From: Clavibacter michiganensis subsp. tessellarius
GTDB lineage: Bacteria; Actinomycetota; Actinomycetes; Actinomycetales; Microbacteriaceae
Assembly: GCF_021922985.1 (NCBI RefSeq)
Contig: NZ_CP040788.1
Location: 124,001 to 188,000 of the forward strand
Length of the DNA: 64,000 nucleotides
Reading direction: 5' to 3'
In this document: positions 1-7,669 of the stretch, one piece after another
Position numbering within the stretch: the stretch's first letter is position 1
Layout: the number at the start of each line of letters is the position of its first letter
Notes under the pieces: model-generated
Database searches by the model: none
What the model was told of the DNA's origin: nothing
Seen by the model: the letters and a program-made list of their open reading frames with translations, nothing else
Program-made: the position numbers and the translations under genes

Positions 1-1
1 T

Positions 2-928
2 CCCCGGGCGGCCGGGACCCGTCCCGGCCGCACCCGGTCCCCGCTCGTCGCCCGGCAGCGTCGCCGCCAGGCGCTCATCGCCTGGGGCTTCTGCCTCCCG
101 TTCGTCGCCGTGTTCGCGGTCTTCATGCTCGTGCCGCTCGTGAGCTCGTTCGCGATGTCGTTCACCGACTTCCGCGCGACCGACATCCGCTCGCCGTTCG
201 CGGTCGACTTCACGGGCCTCGACCAGTACGCGAAGCTCTTCGCGGACGCCACGTTCCTCCGGTCCATCGGGGTCACGGCCTTCTTCGTGGTCGTCGGCAT
301 CCCGGTGACGATGGTGATCGCCCTCGCGCTGGCCCTCGCGCTCAACTCGGGTCGCGGCCGCATCGTCTCGTTCTTCCGCGTGGGGTTCTACGCGCCCGTC
401 GTGACGAGCATCGTCGCGGTCTCGGTCGTGTGGCGCTACATCCTGCTGCCGGACGGGCTGCTCAACACGGCGCTCGCGGGCATCGGGATCACCGGCCCCA
501 ACTGGCTGAGCGACACCACGTGGGCGCTGCCCTCGCTCGTCGTCATGGCGGTGTGGCGCAACGTCGGCACCCTGATGATCATCTTCCTGGCGGGCCTCCA
601 GGCCGTGCCCGAGGAGGTGCAGGAGGCGGCCGTCATGGACGGCGCGAGCCCCTGGCGGCGTCTGATCTCCGTCACGCTGCCGCTGCTGCGCCCGACGCTG
701 CTGCTCGGATCCGTGCTCATCTCGGTCGGCTTCCTGCAGTTCTTCGAGGAGGCGTTCGTGATGACGCGCGGCGGCCCCCTCGACTCCACGCTGTCCGTCG
801 CGTACTACACGTACCGGCAGTTCGGCTTCGGCGAGTACGGCCTCGCCTCCGCGGCGAGCTACGTCCTCTTCCTCGCCATCGCCCTGCTCAGCCTGCTGCA
901 GTTCCGGCTGCTGCGGTCGAAGGACTGA
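2..928 (+). CDS. Sugar ABC transporter permease, MalF/UgpA type (5' end outside window)
   Basis: First inner-membrane subunit of a carbohydrate ABC importer. The reading frame is open from base 2 and begins in the Arg/Pro-rich cytoplasmic N-terminus before the first membrane segment (LIAWGFCLPFVAVFAVFMLV), so the true start lies upstream; an internal GTG at 110 falls inside that segment and is not the start. About six hydrophobic segments follow. The ATPase-docking EAA loop is seen as EAAVMDGASPWRRLISVTLP. The second permease begins 11 bases after the stop, so they form one operon. The binding protein is presumably upstream; no ATPase is seen, which is usual when a shared MsiK-type ATPase serves several such importers (family knowledge). 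The substrate is not determined by sequence; the adjacent family 3 hydrolase suggests a beta-linked oligosaccharide. Confidence 0.9.
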   Translation, partial: PRAAGTRPGRTRSPLVARQRRRQALIAWGFCLPFVAVFAVFMLVPLVSSFAMSFTDFRATDIRSPFAVDFTGLDQYAKLFADATFLRSIGVTAFFVVVGIPVTMVIALALALALNSGRGRIVSFFRVGFYAPVVTSIVAVSVVWRYILLPDGLLNTALAGIGITGPNWLSDTTWALPSLVVMAVWRNVGTLMIIFLAGLQAVPEEVQEAAVMDGASPWRRLISVTLPLLRPTLLLGSVLISVGFLQFFEEAFVMTRGGPLDSTLSVAYYTYRQFGFGEYGLASAASYVLFLAIALLSLLQFRLLRSKD

Positions 929-939
929 AAGGCCCGCGC

Positions 940-1848
940 ATGACCACCACCGCATCCGCCCCCGCCGCCGCGCCCGTCGTCGCCGACGCCGCGACCGGCA
1001 CCCCGCCCCGTCGCCGACGCCCCACCGACCGCGGGCGCCGCGCCCGCGCGATCCTCTACCTCGTCCTCGCCGCCGCGCTCTGCGTCTGGCTCATCCCGTT
1101 CGTCTGGATGGCGCTCGGGTCGGTGAAGACGCAGGGCGAGATCCTGCAGCGCCCGCCCACGTGGTGGCCCGCCGATCCCGTCGCCGACAACTTCGCGCAG
1201 TGGTTCGGCCCGCTGCACTTCGGCACGTTCTTCTCCAACAGCCTCGTCGTCGCGCTCATCACGGTGCTCGGCAACCTCGTGTTCTGCTCGATGGTCGGCT
1301 ACGCGCTCGCGAAGATGGAGTTCCCCGGCAAGCGGATCCTGTTCCTCACCGTGATGGTGACGCTCATGGTGCCGGGCGTCGTCACGTTCGTGCCGCTGTT
1401 CGTCATGGTCTCGGGGCTCGGCCTCGTGAACACGTACGCGGCGCTCATCCTCCCGTTCATCACGGCGCCCATCGGGGTGTTCCTCATGCGGCAGTTCATG
1501 CTCGGGATCCCCGAGGCGCTCATCGAGGCGGCCCGGCTCGACGGCGCGGGCGAGTTCCGCATCTTCGCCCGCATCGTGATGCCGCTGTGCGGACCGCCGC
1601 TCGCGACGCTCGGGATCCTCACGTTCCTCGCCTCGTGGAACAACTTCCTCTGGCCGCTCGTCGCGGCGCAGAGCGAGCAGATGTACACGCTGCCGATCGC
1701 GCTCTCGCTCTACTCGACCGGGCAGAACGCGACCGACTACGGCCTGCTGCTCGCCGGATCCGTGCTCGTGATCGCGCCGATCCTCGCCCTGTTCGTGGTG
1801 CTGCAGCGCCACTTCATCCAGGGCGTCGCGACCGCCGGCCTCAAGTGA
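940..1848 (+). CDS. Sugar ABC transporter permease, MalG/AraQ type
   Basis: Second membrane subunit of the same sugar importer, 302 aa, the usual size for MalG-like permeases. A poorly conserved Ala/Pro/Arg N-terminus (about residues 1-36) precedes the first membrane helix (AILYLVLAAALCVWLIPFVW), and six segments are visible. The EAA loop starts near residue 196 (EAARLDGAGEFRIFARIVMP). The ATG start follows the upstream stop by 11 bases, with a weak purine stretch (AAAGG) before it. The next gene, a glycoside hydrolase, starts 32 bases after the stop in the same direction, so uptake and hydrolysis are probably co-transcribed. Confidence 0.92.
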   Translation: MTTTASAPAAAPVVADAATGTPPRRRRPTDRGRRARAILYLVLAAALCVWLIPFVWMALGSVKTQGEILQRPPTWWPADPVADNFAQWFGPLHFGTFFSNSLVVALITVLGNLVFCSMVGYALAKMEFPGKRILFLTVMVTLMVPGVVTFVPLFVMVSGLGLVNTYAALILPFITAPIGVFLMRQFMLGIPEALIEAARLDGAGEFRIFARIVMPLCGPPLATLGILTFLASWNNFLWPLVAAQSEQMYTLPIALSLYSTGQNATDYGLLLAGSVLVIAPILALFVVLQRHFIQGVATAGLK

Positions 1849-1880
1849 CCCCCTCCCGCCTCCGACCCTTGGAGACCCCC

Positions 1881-3734
1881 ATGCCCCGCACGCAGCTCAC
1901 CGCCCCCGACGGCACCCGGTTCCGCGACCTCGACGGCGACGGGGTGATGGCGCCCTACGAGGATCCGCGCCGGAGCCCCGAGGAGCGCACGGCCGACCTC
2001 GTGGGGCGCCTGAGCCTCGCCGAGAAGGCCGGCCTCATGTTCCAGACGGTCATCGAGGTCGGCGCCGACGGCGAGCTGAAGGAGGAGCCGGGCGCGATCT
2101 CCAAGTCCGGGACCACCGAGGTCGTCGTGGGCAAGGGCATGAACCACTTCAACGTGCACGAGATCCGCAGCGCCCGGCAGGCCGCGCGCTGGAGCAACCG
2201 GCTGCAGGAGCTGGCGGAGTCGACGCCGCACGGGATCCCGGTGACGGTCAGCACGGATCCGCGGCACGCCTTCGTCGAGAACGCCGGCGTCGCGTTCTCG
2301 GCCGGCCCGTTCTCGCAGTGGCCGGAGGCGCTGGGCCTCGCGGCGCTCGACGACGTCGACGCGATCCGCGCCTTCGCCGAGACCGCGCGGCAGGAGTACG
2401 TCGCCGTGGGGATCCGCGCGGCGCTGCACCCGCAGATCGACCTCGCGACGGAGCCCCGCTGGGGGCGCCAGGCGCAGTCGCTCGGGCACGACGCCGACCG
2501 CGTCGCCGAGTTCACGGCCGCGTACGTCCGCGGCTTCCAGGGCGAGGCGCTCGGATCCACGAGCGTCGCCTGCACCACCAAGCACTTCCCGGGCGGCGGG
2601 CCGCAGAAGGACGGCGAGGACGCGCACTTCCCCTACGGCCGCGAGCAGGTCTACCCGGGCGGCATGTTCGACTACCACCTGCGCCCGTTCCGCGAGGCGA
2701 TCGCCCGCGGGACCGCCGCGATGATGCCGTACTACGGCATGCCCGAGGGGCTCGTGCGCGACGGCGAGGAGATCGAGGCGGTGGGCTTCGGCTTCAACCG
2801 GCAGGTGATCACGGGGATCCTCCGCGAGGAGCTCGGCTTCGACGGCGTCGTGGTCACCGATTGGGAGCTCGTGAACGACAACCACGTGGGCGACCAGGTG
2901 CTGCCGGCCCGCGCCTGGGGCGTCGAGGAGCTGACGCCGCACGAGCGGATGGAGCGGATCATCCAGGCCGGCTGCGACCAGTTCGGCGGCGAGGAGTGCG
3001 TCGACGTGCTGCTCGACCTCGTGGCCGACGGCCGGGTGACGGAGGCGCGCATCGACGAGTCGGTGCGGCGCCTGCTGCTCGTGAAGTTCCGCCTCGGGCT
3101 CTTCGACGACCCGTTCGTGGACGAGGACGACGCGGAGCGCATCGTCGGCCGCGCCGACTTCCGCGAGCTCGGCTTCCGCGCGCAGGCGGCGTCCGTCACC
3201 GTGCTGGAGAACCGGGAGGTCGACGGGCGGCCGATGCTGCCGCTGGCCGCCGACGGATCCCGCCCCGCGGTCCACGTCGAGGGCATGCGCCCCGAGGCGC
3301 TCGACGGCTGGGCGGACGCGGCGGGCCGGCCCGAGGACGCCGACGTCGCCATCGTGCGCCTCGGCGCGCCGTTCGAGCCGCGCTCCGACCTCTTCCTCGA
3401 GGCGTGGTTCCACCAGGGCTCGCTCGAGTTCCCGCCCGGGCTCGTGCACCGGCTCCGGCGCATCGCCGACCGGTGCCCGCTCGTCGTGGTGGTGGACCTC
3501 GACCGGCCCGCGATCATGACGCCGCTCGTGCCGTTCGTCTCCGCGCTCGCCGTCGCCTACGGCAGCTCGGACCAGGCCGTCGTCGCCGCGCTCACGGGAC
3601 GCATCGCGCCCGAGGGCCGGCTGCCGGTGGAGATCCCGCGGTCGATGGACGCCGTGCGCGCCTCGCGCGCGGACGTGCCCTCCGACTCCGCGGACCCCGT
3701 CTACCCGCTGCACCACGGCATCCGGATCTCCTGA
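1881..3734 (+). CDS. Glycoside hydrolase family 3 protein (beta-glucosidase/beta-xylosidase type)
   Basis: Cytoplasmic retaining glycosidase of family GH3, 617 aa. No signal peptide is seen, so it would act on imported oligosaccharide. The N-terminal barrel contains EPRWGRQAQSLGHD and the KHFPGGG motif. The catalytic nucleophile region GFDGVVVTDWELVNDN places the candidate nucleophile at Asp327. The alpha/beta sandwich domain follows from about residue 430, with no fibronectin-III or PA14 domain. The ATG is preceded by GGAG ten bases upstream. The gene lies directly after two sugar-permease genes and before a LacI regulator, a classic sugar-utilisation layout. Beta-glucosidase versus beta-xylosidase or N-acetylhexosaminidase cannot be separated by eye. 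Confidence 0.88.
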   Translation: MPRTQLTAPDGTRFRDLDGDGVMAPYEDPRRSPEERTADLVGRLSLAEKAGLMFQTVIEVGADGELKEEPGAISKSGTTEVVVGKGMNHFNVHEIRSARQAARWSNRLQELAESTPHGIPVTVSTDPRHAFVENAGVAFSAGPFSQWPEALGLAALDDVDAIRAFAETARQEYVAVGIRAALHPQIDLATEPRWGRQAQSLGHDADRVAEFTAAYVRGFQGEALGSTSVACTTKHFPGGGPQKDGEDAHFPYGREQVYPGGMFDYHLRPFREAIARGTAAMMPYYGMPEGLVRDGEEIEAVGFGFNRQVITGILREELGFDGVVVTDWELVNDNHVGDQVLPARAWGVEELTPHERMERIIQAGCDQFGGEECVDVLLDLVADGRVTEARIDESVRRLLLVKFRLGLFDDPFVDEDDAERIVGRADFRELGFRAQAASVTVLENREVDGRPMLPLAADGSRPAVHVEGMRPEALDGWADAAGRPEDADVAIVRLGAPFEPRSDLFLEAWFHQGSLEFPPGLVHRLRRIADRCPLVVVVDLDRPAIMTPLVPFVSALAVAYGSSDQAVVAALTGRIAPEGRLPVEIPRSMDAVRASRADVPSDSADPVYPLHHGIRIS

Positions 3735-3738
3735 TCCC

Positions 3739-3780
3739 GGCGGGCGGGCGCGGCGGTCCCGGCGGTCCGGTTCGCCCGCC
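3739..3780 (+). terminator. Possible terminator after the GH3 gene
   Basis: GGCGGGCG at 3739-3746 pairs with CGCCCGCC at 3773-3780, a GC-rich stem with a 26-base loop and no T-run. It begins four bases after the stop codon. Confidence 0.35.
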
Positions 3781-3795
3781 TCCGTCGCGCTCGCC

Positions 3796-3801
3796 TACGC
3801 T
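3796..3801 (+). promoter_or_regulatory. Candidate -10 box for the LacI regulator
   Basis: TACGCT lies 21 bases before the ATG. The leader contains a strong ribosome site, GGAGAGAGG, at about 3807-3815. No clear -35 is seen. Confidence 0.4.
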
Positions 3802-3822
3802 TCCAGGAGAGAGGACGGTCGC

Positions 3823-4959
3823 ATGAGCCCCCGACGCCCCACGGTCTACGACGTCGCGGAACGCGCGAAGGTGTCCATCGCGACCGTGTCGTTCGCCTTC
3901 AGCCGGCCCGACCAGATCAGCGCCGCCACGCGCGAGCGCGTGCTCGAGACCGCGCGCGAGATCGGGTACGTGCCGAGCGCGTCCGCCCGCGGCCTCGCCC
4001 GGGGACGCACGGGCGCGCTCGGGCTGCACTCGTTCGACCTCCTCATCGACCGGCCGCTGCAGCGCGAGCCGGCCGAGCCCGCGGCCGAGGACGCGCCGGC
4101 CGCGCGGGAGCCGTACGCGCCCGGCCGCACGTACATCCCGTGGGACGACGCGGGCGAGATCGCGGCGGATCCCCGCGCCTTCCCGCTCTACGTCGACGAG
4201 GTCCGGCGCGGCTTCGAGCTCGAGTGCCGCGCGCACGACCGCCCGGTGATGCTCAGCCGCGGGAGCGACACCACCACCGCGGTCGCGGAGTCGGCCGGCC
4301 GCGTCGACGGCCTCGCGATCTTCCCCGGCCCGTCGGCGGCCGCGTCGCTGAAGCGCGTCTCGCTGCGGATGCCGATCGTGCTGTTCAGCTACCCGCCGGC
4401 CGACGACGGGCACCACCGCGTCACGTCCGACAACGCCGGGGGAGCGCGCGAGCTGGTGCGCCACCTGGTCGTCGAGCACGGGATCACCGACACCGGCTTC
4501 GTGGGCGCCACGAGCGTCGGCGACTACCGGGAGCGCTTCCAGGGCTACCGCGAGGCGCTCGCGGAGCACGGCATCGCGGCGCCGGACGAGGTGCTCGACG
4601 ACACCGTGCTCGGCGAGGGCTCCGGGTTCGCCGGCGTCGTCGCCGCCCTCCGCGCGGGTCGCCTGCCGCGTGCGCTGGTGTGCGCCAGCGACCAGCTCGC
4701 GCTCGCCCTCGTCGACCTGCTGCGGGCGGAGGGGGTGGACGTGCCGGGCGACGTCGTCGTCACGGGCTTCGACGGCATCCTCGCGGGCCTGCTCGCGACG
4801 CCGCGGCTGACGACCGTGCGGCAGCCGATGGAGGCGATGGGGCGCGCGGCCGCCCGCATCCTCATCGATACGACGAGCGCTCCGCAGCCGGGCGATCCCG
4901 TGACGCTCCGCCTCGGAACGAAGCTCGTGGTGCGCGAGAGCTGCGGCTGCCGGGGCTGA
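3823..4959 (+). CDS. LacI-family transcriptional regulator
   Basis: DNA-binding regulator, 378 aa, probably controlling the adjacent sugar transporter and hydrolase genes. The helix-turn-helix and hinge are at residues 6-60 (TVYDVAERAKVSIATVSFAF, then the hinge region up to SASARGLARG). The periplasmic-binding-protein-like effector domain runs to the C-terminus, ending with the common RESC signature. Odd feature: between the first strand (GALGLHS) and the helix YVDEVRRGFELEC there is an extra Pro/Ala/Glu-rich segment of about 45-50 residues (roughly 73-120) absent from typical LacI proteins, which places it in a longer actinobacterial subgroup. A good ribosome site sits eight to sixteen bases before the ATG. 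Confidence 0.92.
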   Translation: MSPRRPTVYDVAERAKVSIATVSFAFSRPDQISAATRERVLETAREIGYVPSASARGLARGRTGALGLHSFDLLIDRPLQREPAEPAAEDAPAAREPYAPGRTYIPWDDAGEIAADPRAFPLYVDEVRRGFELECRAHDRPVMLSRGSDTTTAVAESAGRVDGLAIFPGPSAAASLKRVSLRMPIVLFSYPPADDGHHRVTSDNAGGARELVRHLVVEHGITDTGFVGATSVGDYRERFQGYREALAEHGIAAPDEVLDDTVLGEGSGFAGVVAALRAGRLPRALVCASDQLALALVDLLRAEGVDVPGDVVVTGFDGILAGLLATPRLTTVRQPMEAMGRAAARILIDTTSAPQPGDPVTLRLGTKLVVRESCGCRG

Positions 4960-5029
4960 CGCGCGGCGGCTGCGGACGTCCGCGCACCCGACGCCGTCGG
5001 CGCCGCGCCGCTGCTGGCAGGCTGGGGGC

Positions 5030-5356
5030 ATGGCCCCGCATCCCCGCTCCACCTTCCGCGCGCAGGTCGAGGAGGCGCTCGGCGGGTTCGCCGGCATCGT
5101 GGGCTACCTGCTCTTCCAGGTCGCGCGGAGGACGGAGGTGCGCACCGAGGGCGACCGGGTGCTGGTCGTCGTGTGCGCCATCGGCGCGGGCGTCTGCGTC
5201 GTCGTCCTGACGGTGCTCGTGGTGCGGGCGGCGATCCGGCGGATGCGCGCCGCACGGGAGGCCGACGTCGCCGCGCTGCCGGAGGAGGGCGGGCGACCGG
5301 AGGCCGACGTCGGACGACCGGGCGCCGACGCGGGACGCGCGGCGCCCCGCGCCTGA
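5030..5356 (+). CDS. Small membrane protein of unknown function
   Basis: A 108-aa protein I do not recognise. It has a single strong transmembrane segment (VLVVVCAIGAGVCVVVLTVL, about residues 43-62) preceded by a basic stretch and a weaker hydrophobic patch (GFAGIVGYLLF, 19-29). The C-terminal 35 residues are Gly/Arg/Asp/Ala-rich and likely disordered. A GGGGG-rich sequence just before the ATG can serve as ribosome site. Codon use matches the neighbours. It converges on the MOSC gene, leaving 50 bases between. Confidence 0.65.
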   Translation: MAPHPRSTFRAQVEEALGGFAGIVGYLLFQVARRTEVRTEGDRVLVVVCAIGAGVCVVVLTVLVVRAAIRRMRAAREADVAALPEEGGRPEADVGRPGADAGRAAPRA

Positions 5357-5406
5357 CGCGGGCACCTCGCACCGGGGTCGTGCCGGGCAGGCACCGGCGT
5401 TCGCGC

Positions 5407-5961
5407 TCAGACCGGCTGGAGCGCCCGGTGCTCGCCCGCGGGGAGCTCGACGCGCACGGCGTCGTCGGGGAGGACCTCGCCGCCGGTGATCACCACGGCC
5501 ATCACGCCGGACTTCCGCACGACGTTCCCGTCGGCGTCGCGCCCGAGGACCGCCTTCATCGTGCCCGCGCCGAGCCCGTCGATCTGGATGCACGGGTTCC
5601 GGAGGCCCGTGATCTCCACCACGGCCTCCGCGCCCAGGTGCAGGCGCGTGCCCGCGGGCAGGTCGAGGAGCGGGACGCCCGCCGTCGTCACGTTCTCGCC
5701 GAGGTCGCCCGCGGCGACCGCGAAGCCCTGCTCGGCGAGCTCCGCGTGCAGCTCGGAGTGCACGAGGTGCACCTGGCGGAGGTTCGGCGCATCCGGGTCG
5801 CGGCGCTTCCGCGAGAGGTGCTGCACGGTGGTGCCGGCGTGCGCGTCGCCCTCCACGCCGAGGCCGGCGAGGAGCGTGATCGAGGGGCGGAGGGGCTTCG
5901 AGAAGCGGTGCTGGTCGTCGCGCGCGACGGCGACGACCCGGGGCGCGGGGGACGGCTGCAT
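5407..5961 (-). CDS. MOSC domain-containing protein
   Basis: Member of the MOSC (molybdenum cofactor sulfurase C-terminal) superfamily, 184 aa, similar in size to bacterial YiiM-like proteins. These bind the molybdenum cofactor or carry persulfide on a conserved cysteine (family knowledge). Visible motifs: GVEGDAHAG (34-42), VHLVHSEL (65-72), GENVTTAG (88-95), and the cysteine motif GLRNPCIQIDGL with Cys124. The ATG chosen here begins directly at the domain. A longer frame upstream (to 6054) is rejected because the -10-like TATCGT sits seven bases before this ATG. No molybdoenzyme gene is in the window. Confidence 0.85.
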   Translation of the reverse strand: MQPSPAPRVVAVARDDQHRFSKPLRPSITLLAGLGVEGDAHAGTTVQHLSRKRRDPDAPNLRQVHLVHSELHAELAEQGFAVAAGDLGENVTTAGVPLLDLPAGTRLHLGAEAVVEITGLRNPCIQIDGLGAGTMKAVLGRDADGNVVRKSGVMAVVITGGEVLPDDAVRVELPAGEHRALQPV

Positions 5962-5968
5962 GGGAGCG

Positions 5969-5974
5969 ACGATA
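5969..5974 (-). promoter_or_regulatory. Candidate leaderless -10 box for the MOSC gene
   Basis: TATCGT on the minus strand, seven bases before the ATG at 5961. No Shine-Dalgarno sequence lies between. Confidence 0.45.
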
Positions 5975-6154
5975 TCGGCGTGCGGCGGATCCGGCGAGCC
6001 CCCGGACGGGATCCGGTGCCGCCGATGCGCGGGCATCGAGGGGCATCGATGCACGGACGATCCGCGTCCACGCGCGCGGACGGGCGGCCGCGCTCCGCCG
6101 GGCCGGGTGACCCGTCGTCCCGCCGCCGCCCGCTCGGGGTGGGGCCGCCCGGGA

Positions 6155-7564
6155 TCAGGCCGCGTCGGCTCCGGCGACGCCGCGCGTCTCGCCCTGCTCG
6201 CGCAGCACGAGGAGCGCGACGAACGAGAGCGCCGACGCCACGCTGAGGTACACGCCGACGAGCCAGACGCTGCCGCCCGCGAGGCCCCAGAGCCAGGTCG
6301 CGATGAACGGGGCGACGGCGCCGCCGATGATGCCCGCGAGGCTGAAGGACAGCGACGCGCCCGTGTAGCGCACGTCGGTCGCGAACACGGCGGGCAGCAG
6401 CGACCCGACCGCCCCGTAGGCGAGGCCGATGAGCACGAAGCCCAGCACGATGAACATGAGCGTGCCGGGCAGGCCCGCGGCGAGCAGCGGCTCCATCAGC
6501 AGGCCGAACGCGACCATGCCGAGCGCGCTGCGGAGCACGACGGGCCGGGCGCCCATGCGGCCGGCGAGCACGCCGGACACCACGATCGCGACGGCGAAGA
6601 ACACGACCCCGACGAGCAGCATCTCCAGGAAGTCGGTGCGCGCGTAGCCGAGGCCCGCGTGGAACGACGCCGGGTCGAACGGCTTGCCCGCGGCGGTGGC
6701 GGCGGCCTGGGCGGCGTCCGCCGTGCGGGGCGAGGTCGCGAAGGTGACCGCGAACGTGGTCATCAGGTAGAAGAGCGTGAAGGTCGCGAGCAGCGCGAAC
6801 GCGCCGAGGACGAGGCCGCGCCAGCCGGTGCGGATGGTGCGGCCGAGCGGGAGGCGGGAGGTCTCGCCGCGGTCGAGCACCTCCTGGAACTCGGGCGCCT
6901 CGACGAGCCGCACGCGCACGTACAGGCCGACGACCACGAGCACCGCGCTCGCGAGGAAGGGCACGCGCCAGCCCCACGCCTGCAGGTCGGCGGGGGAGAG
7001 CGAGAGCGACAGGATGAGGAACAGGCCGTTGGCGAGGAGGAACCCGACGGGCGCGCCGAGCTGCGGGAAGGTGCCGTACAGCGCGCGCTTCCCGGCGGGC
7101 GCGTTCTCGGTGGCGAGCAGCGCCGCCCCGCCCCACTCGCCGCCGAGGCCGAGGCCCTGCACGAAGCGGAGGATCGCGAGGGCCGCGGGGGCCGCGAGCT
7201 CCCAGCCGGGCGTGCGGCCGCTCGGCAGGCAGCCGATGAGCACCGTGGCGATGCCCATGGTGAGCAGCGAGGCGACGAGCGTGCCGGTGCGGCCGATCCG
7301 GTCGCCGAAGTGGCCGAACACGACGGACCCGATGGGGCGGGCGAAGAACGCGACCCCGAACACCGCGAGCGACTCCAGCAGCGCGACCGTCGGGTCGTCG
7401 GCGGAGAAGAACAGCGCCGGGAAGACGAGCACGGCGGCCGTCGCGTAGACGTAGAAGTCGAAGAACTCGATGGAGGTGCCCACCAGGCTCGCGACCAGCA
7501 CGCGCGAGCGCGGGTTCGCGGGAGCGGGGGAGGGCGGGCTGGTGGTGGCGTGCGCAGCGGACAT
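6155..7564 (-). CDS. MFS transporter, metabolite:H+ symporter (MHS) type
   Basis: Twelve-helix proton symporter of the MHS branch of the major facilitator superfamily (relatives include ShiA, KgtP and ProP), 469 aa. Signatures: first-helix motif SLVGTSIEFFDFYVYATAAV, the loop 2-3 motif GHFGDRIGRTGTL, and EWGGAALLATENAP in the helix 4-5 region. The extracellular segment SPRTADAAQAAATAAGKPFD between helices 7 and 8 is shared with the next gene. It is a clear paralogue of that upstream gene, with the same size, order of motifs and orientation, so the two look like a tandem duplication. The substrate is unknown; organic acids are typical for the family. Confidence 0.9.
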   Translation of the reverse strand: MSAAHATTSPPSPAPANPRSRVLVASLVGTSIEFFDFYVYATAAVLVFPALFFSADDPTVALLESLAVFGVAFFARPIGSVVFGHFGDRIGRTGTLVASLLTMGIATVLIGCLPSGRTPGWELAAPAALAILRFVQGLGLGGEWGGAALLATENAPAGKRALYGTFPQLGAPVGFLLANGLFLILSLSLSPADLQAWGWRVPFLASAVLVVVGLYVRVRLVEAPEFQEVLDRGETSRLPLGRTIRTGWRGLVLGAFALLATFTLFYLMTTFAVTFATSPRTADAAQAAATAAGKPFDPASFHAGLGYARTDFLEMLLVGVVFFAVAIVVSGVLAGRMGARPVVLRSALGMVAFGLLMEPLLAAGLPGTLMFIVLGFVLIGLAYGAVGSLLPAVFATDVRYTGASLSFSLAGIIGGAVAPFIATWLWGLAGGSVWLVGVYLSVASALSFVALLVLREQGETRGVAGADAA

Positions 7565-7584
7565 GGCGGTGGCTTCCGTCTTCA

Positions 7585-7641
7585 GGGGCGGGGAGACGCC
7601 ACGGATCGTGGCGGGCCGACGGTACCGGCGCTCCCCGCCCC
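7585..7641 (-). terminator. Nested hairpin structure between the two MHS transporter genes
   Basis: An outer 11-bp stem (GGGGCGGGGAG at 7585-7595 with CTCCCCGCCCC at 7631-7641) encloses an inner perfect 7-bp hairpin (CGCCACG/CGTGGCG, 7597-7613). It could terminate the upstream transporter gene or act as a structured leader of the downstream one. Confidence 0.5.
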
Positions 7642-7669
7642 TCGGGGCCGGTCGTTCACATGACGGGAG

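Noticed and set aside
1737..3716. Minus-strand open frame antisense to the GH3 gene
   Set aside because: The plus strand carries intact GH3 motifs; the antisense product is composition-biased without domains.
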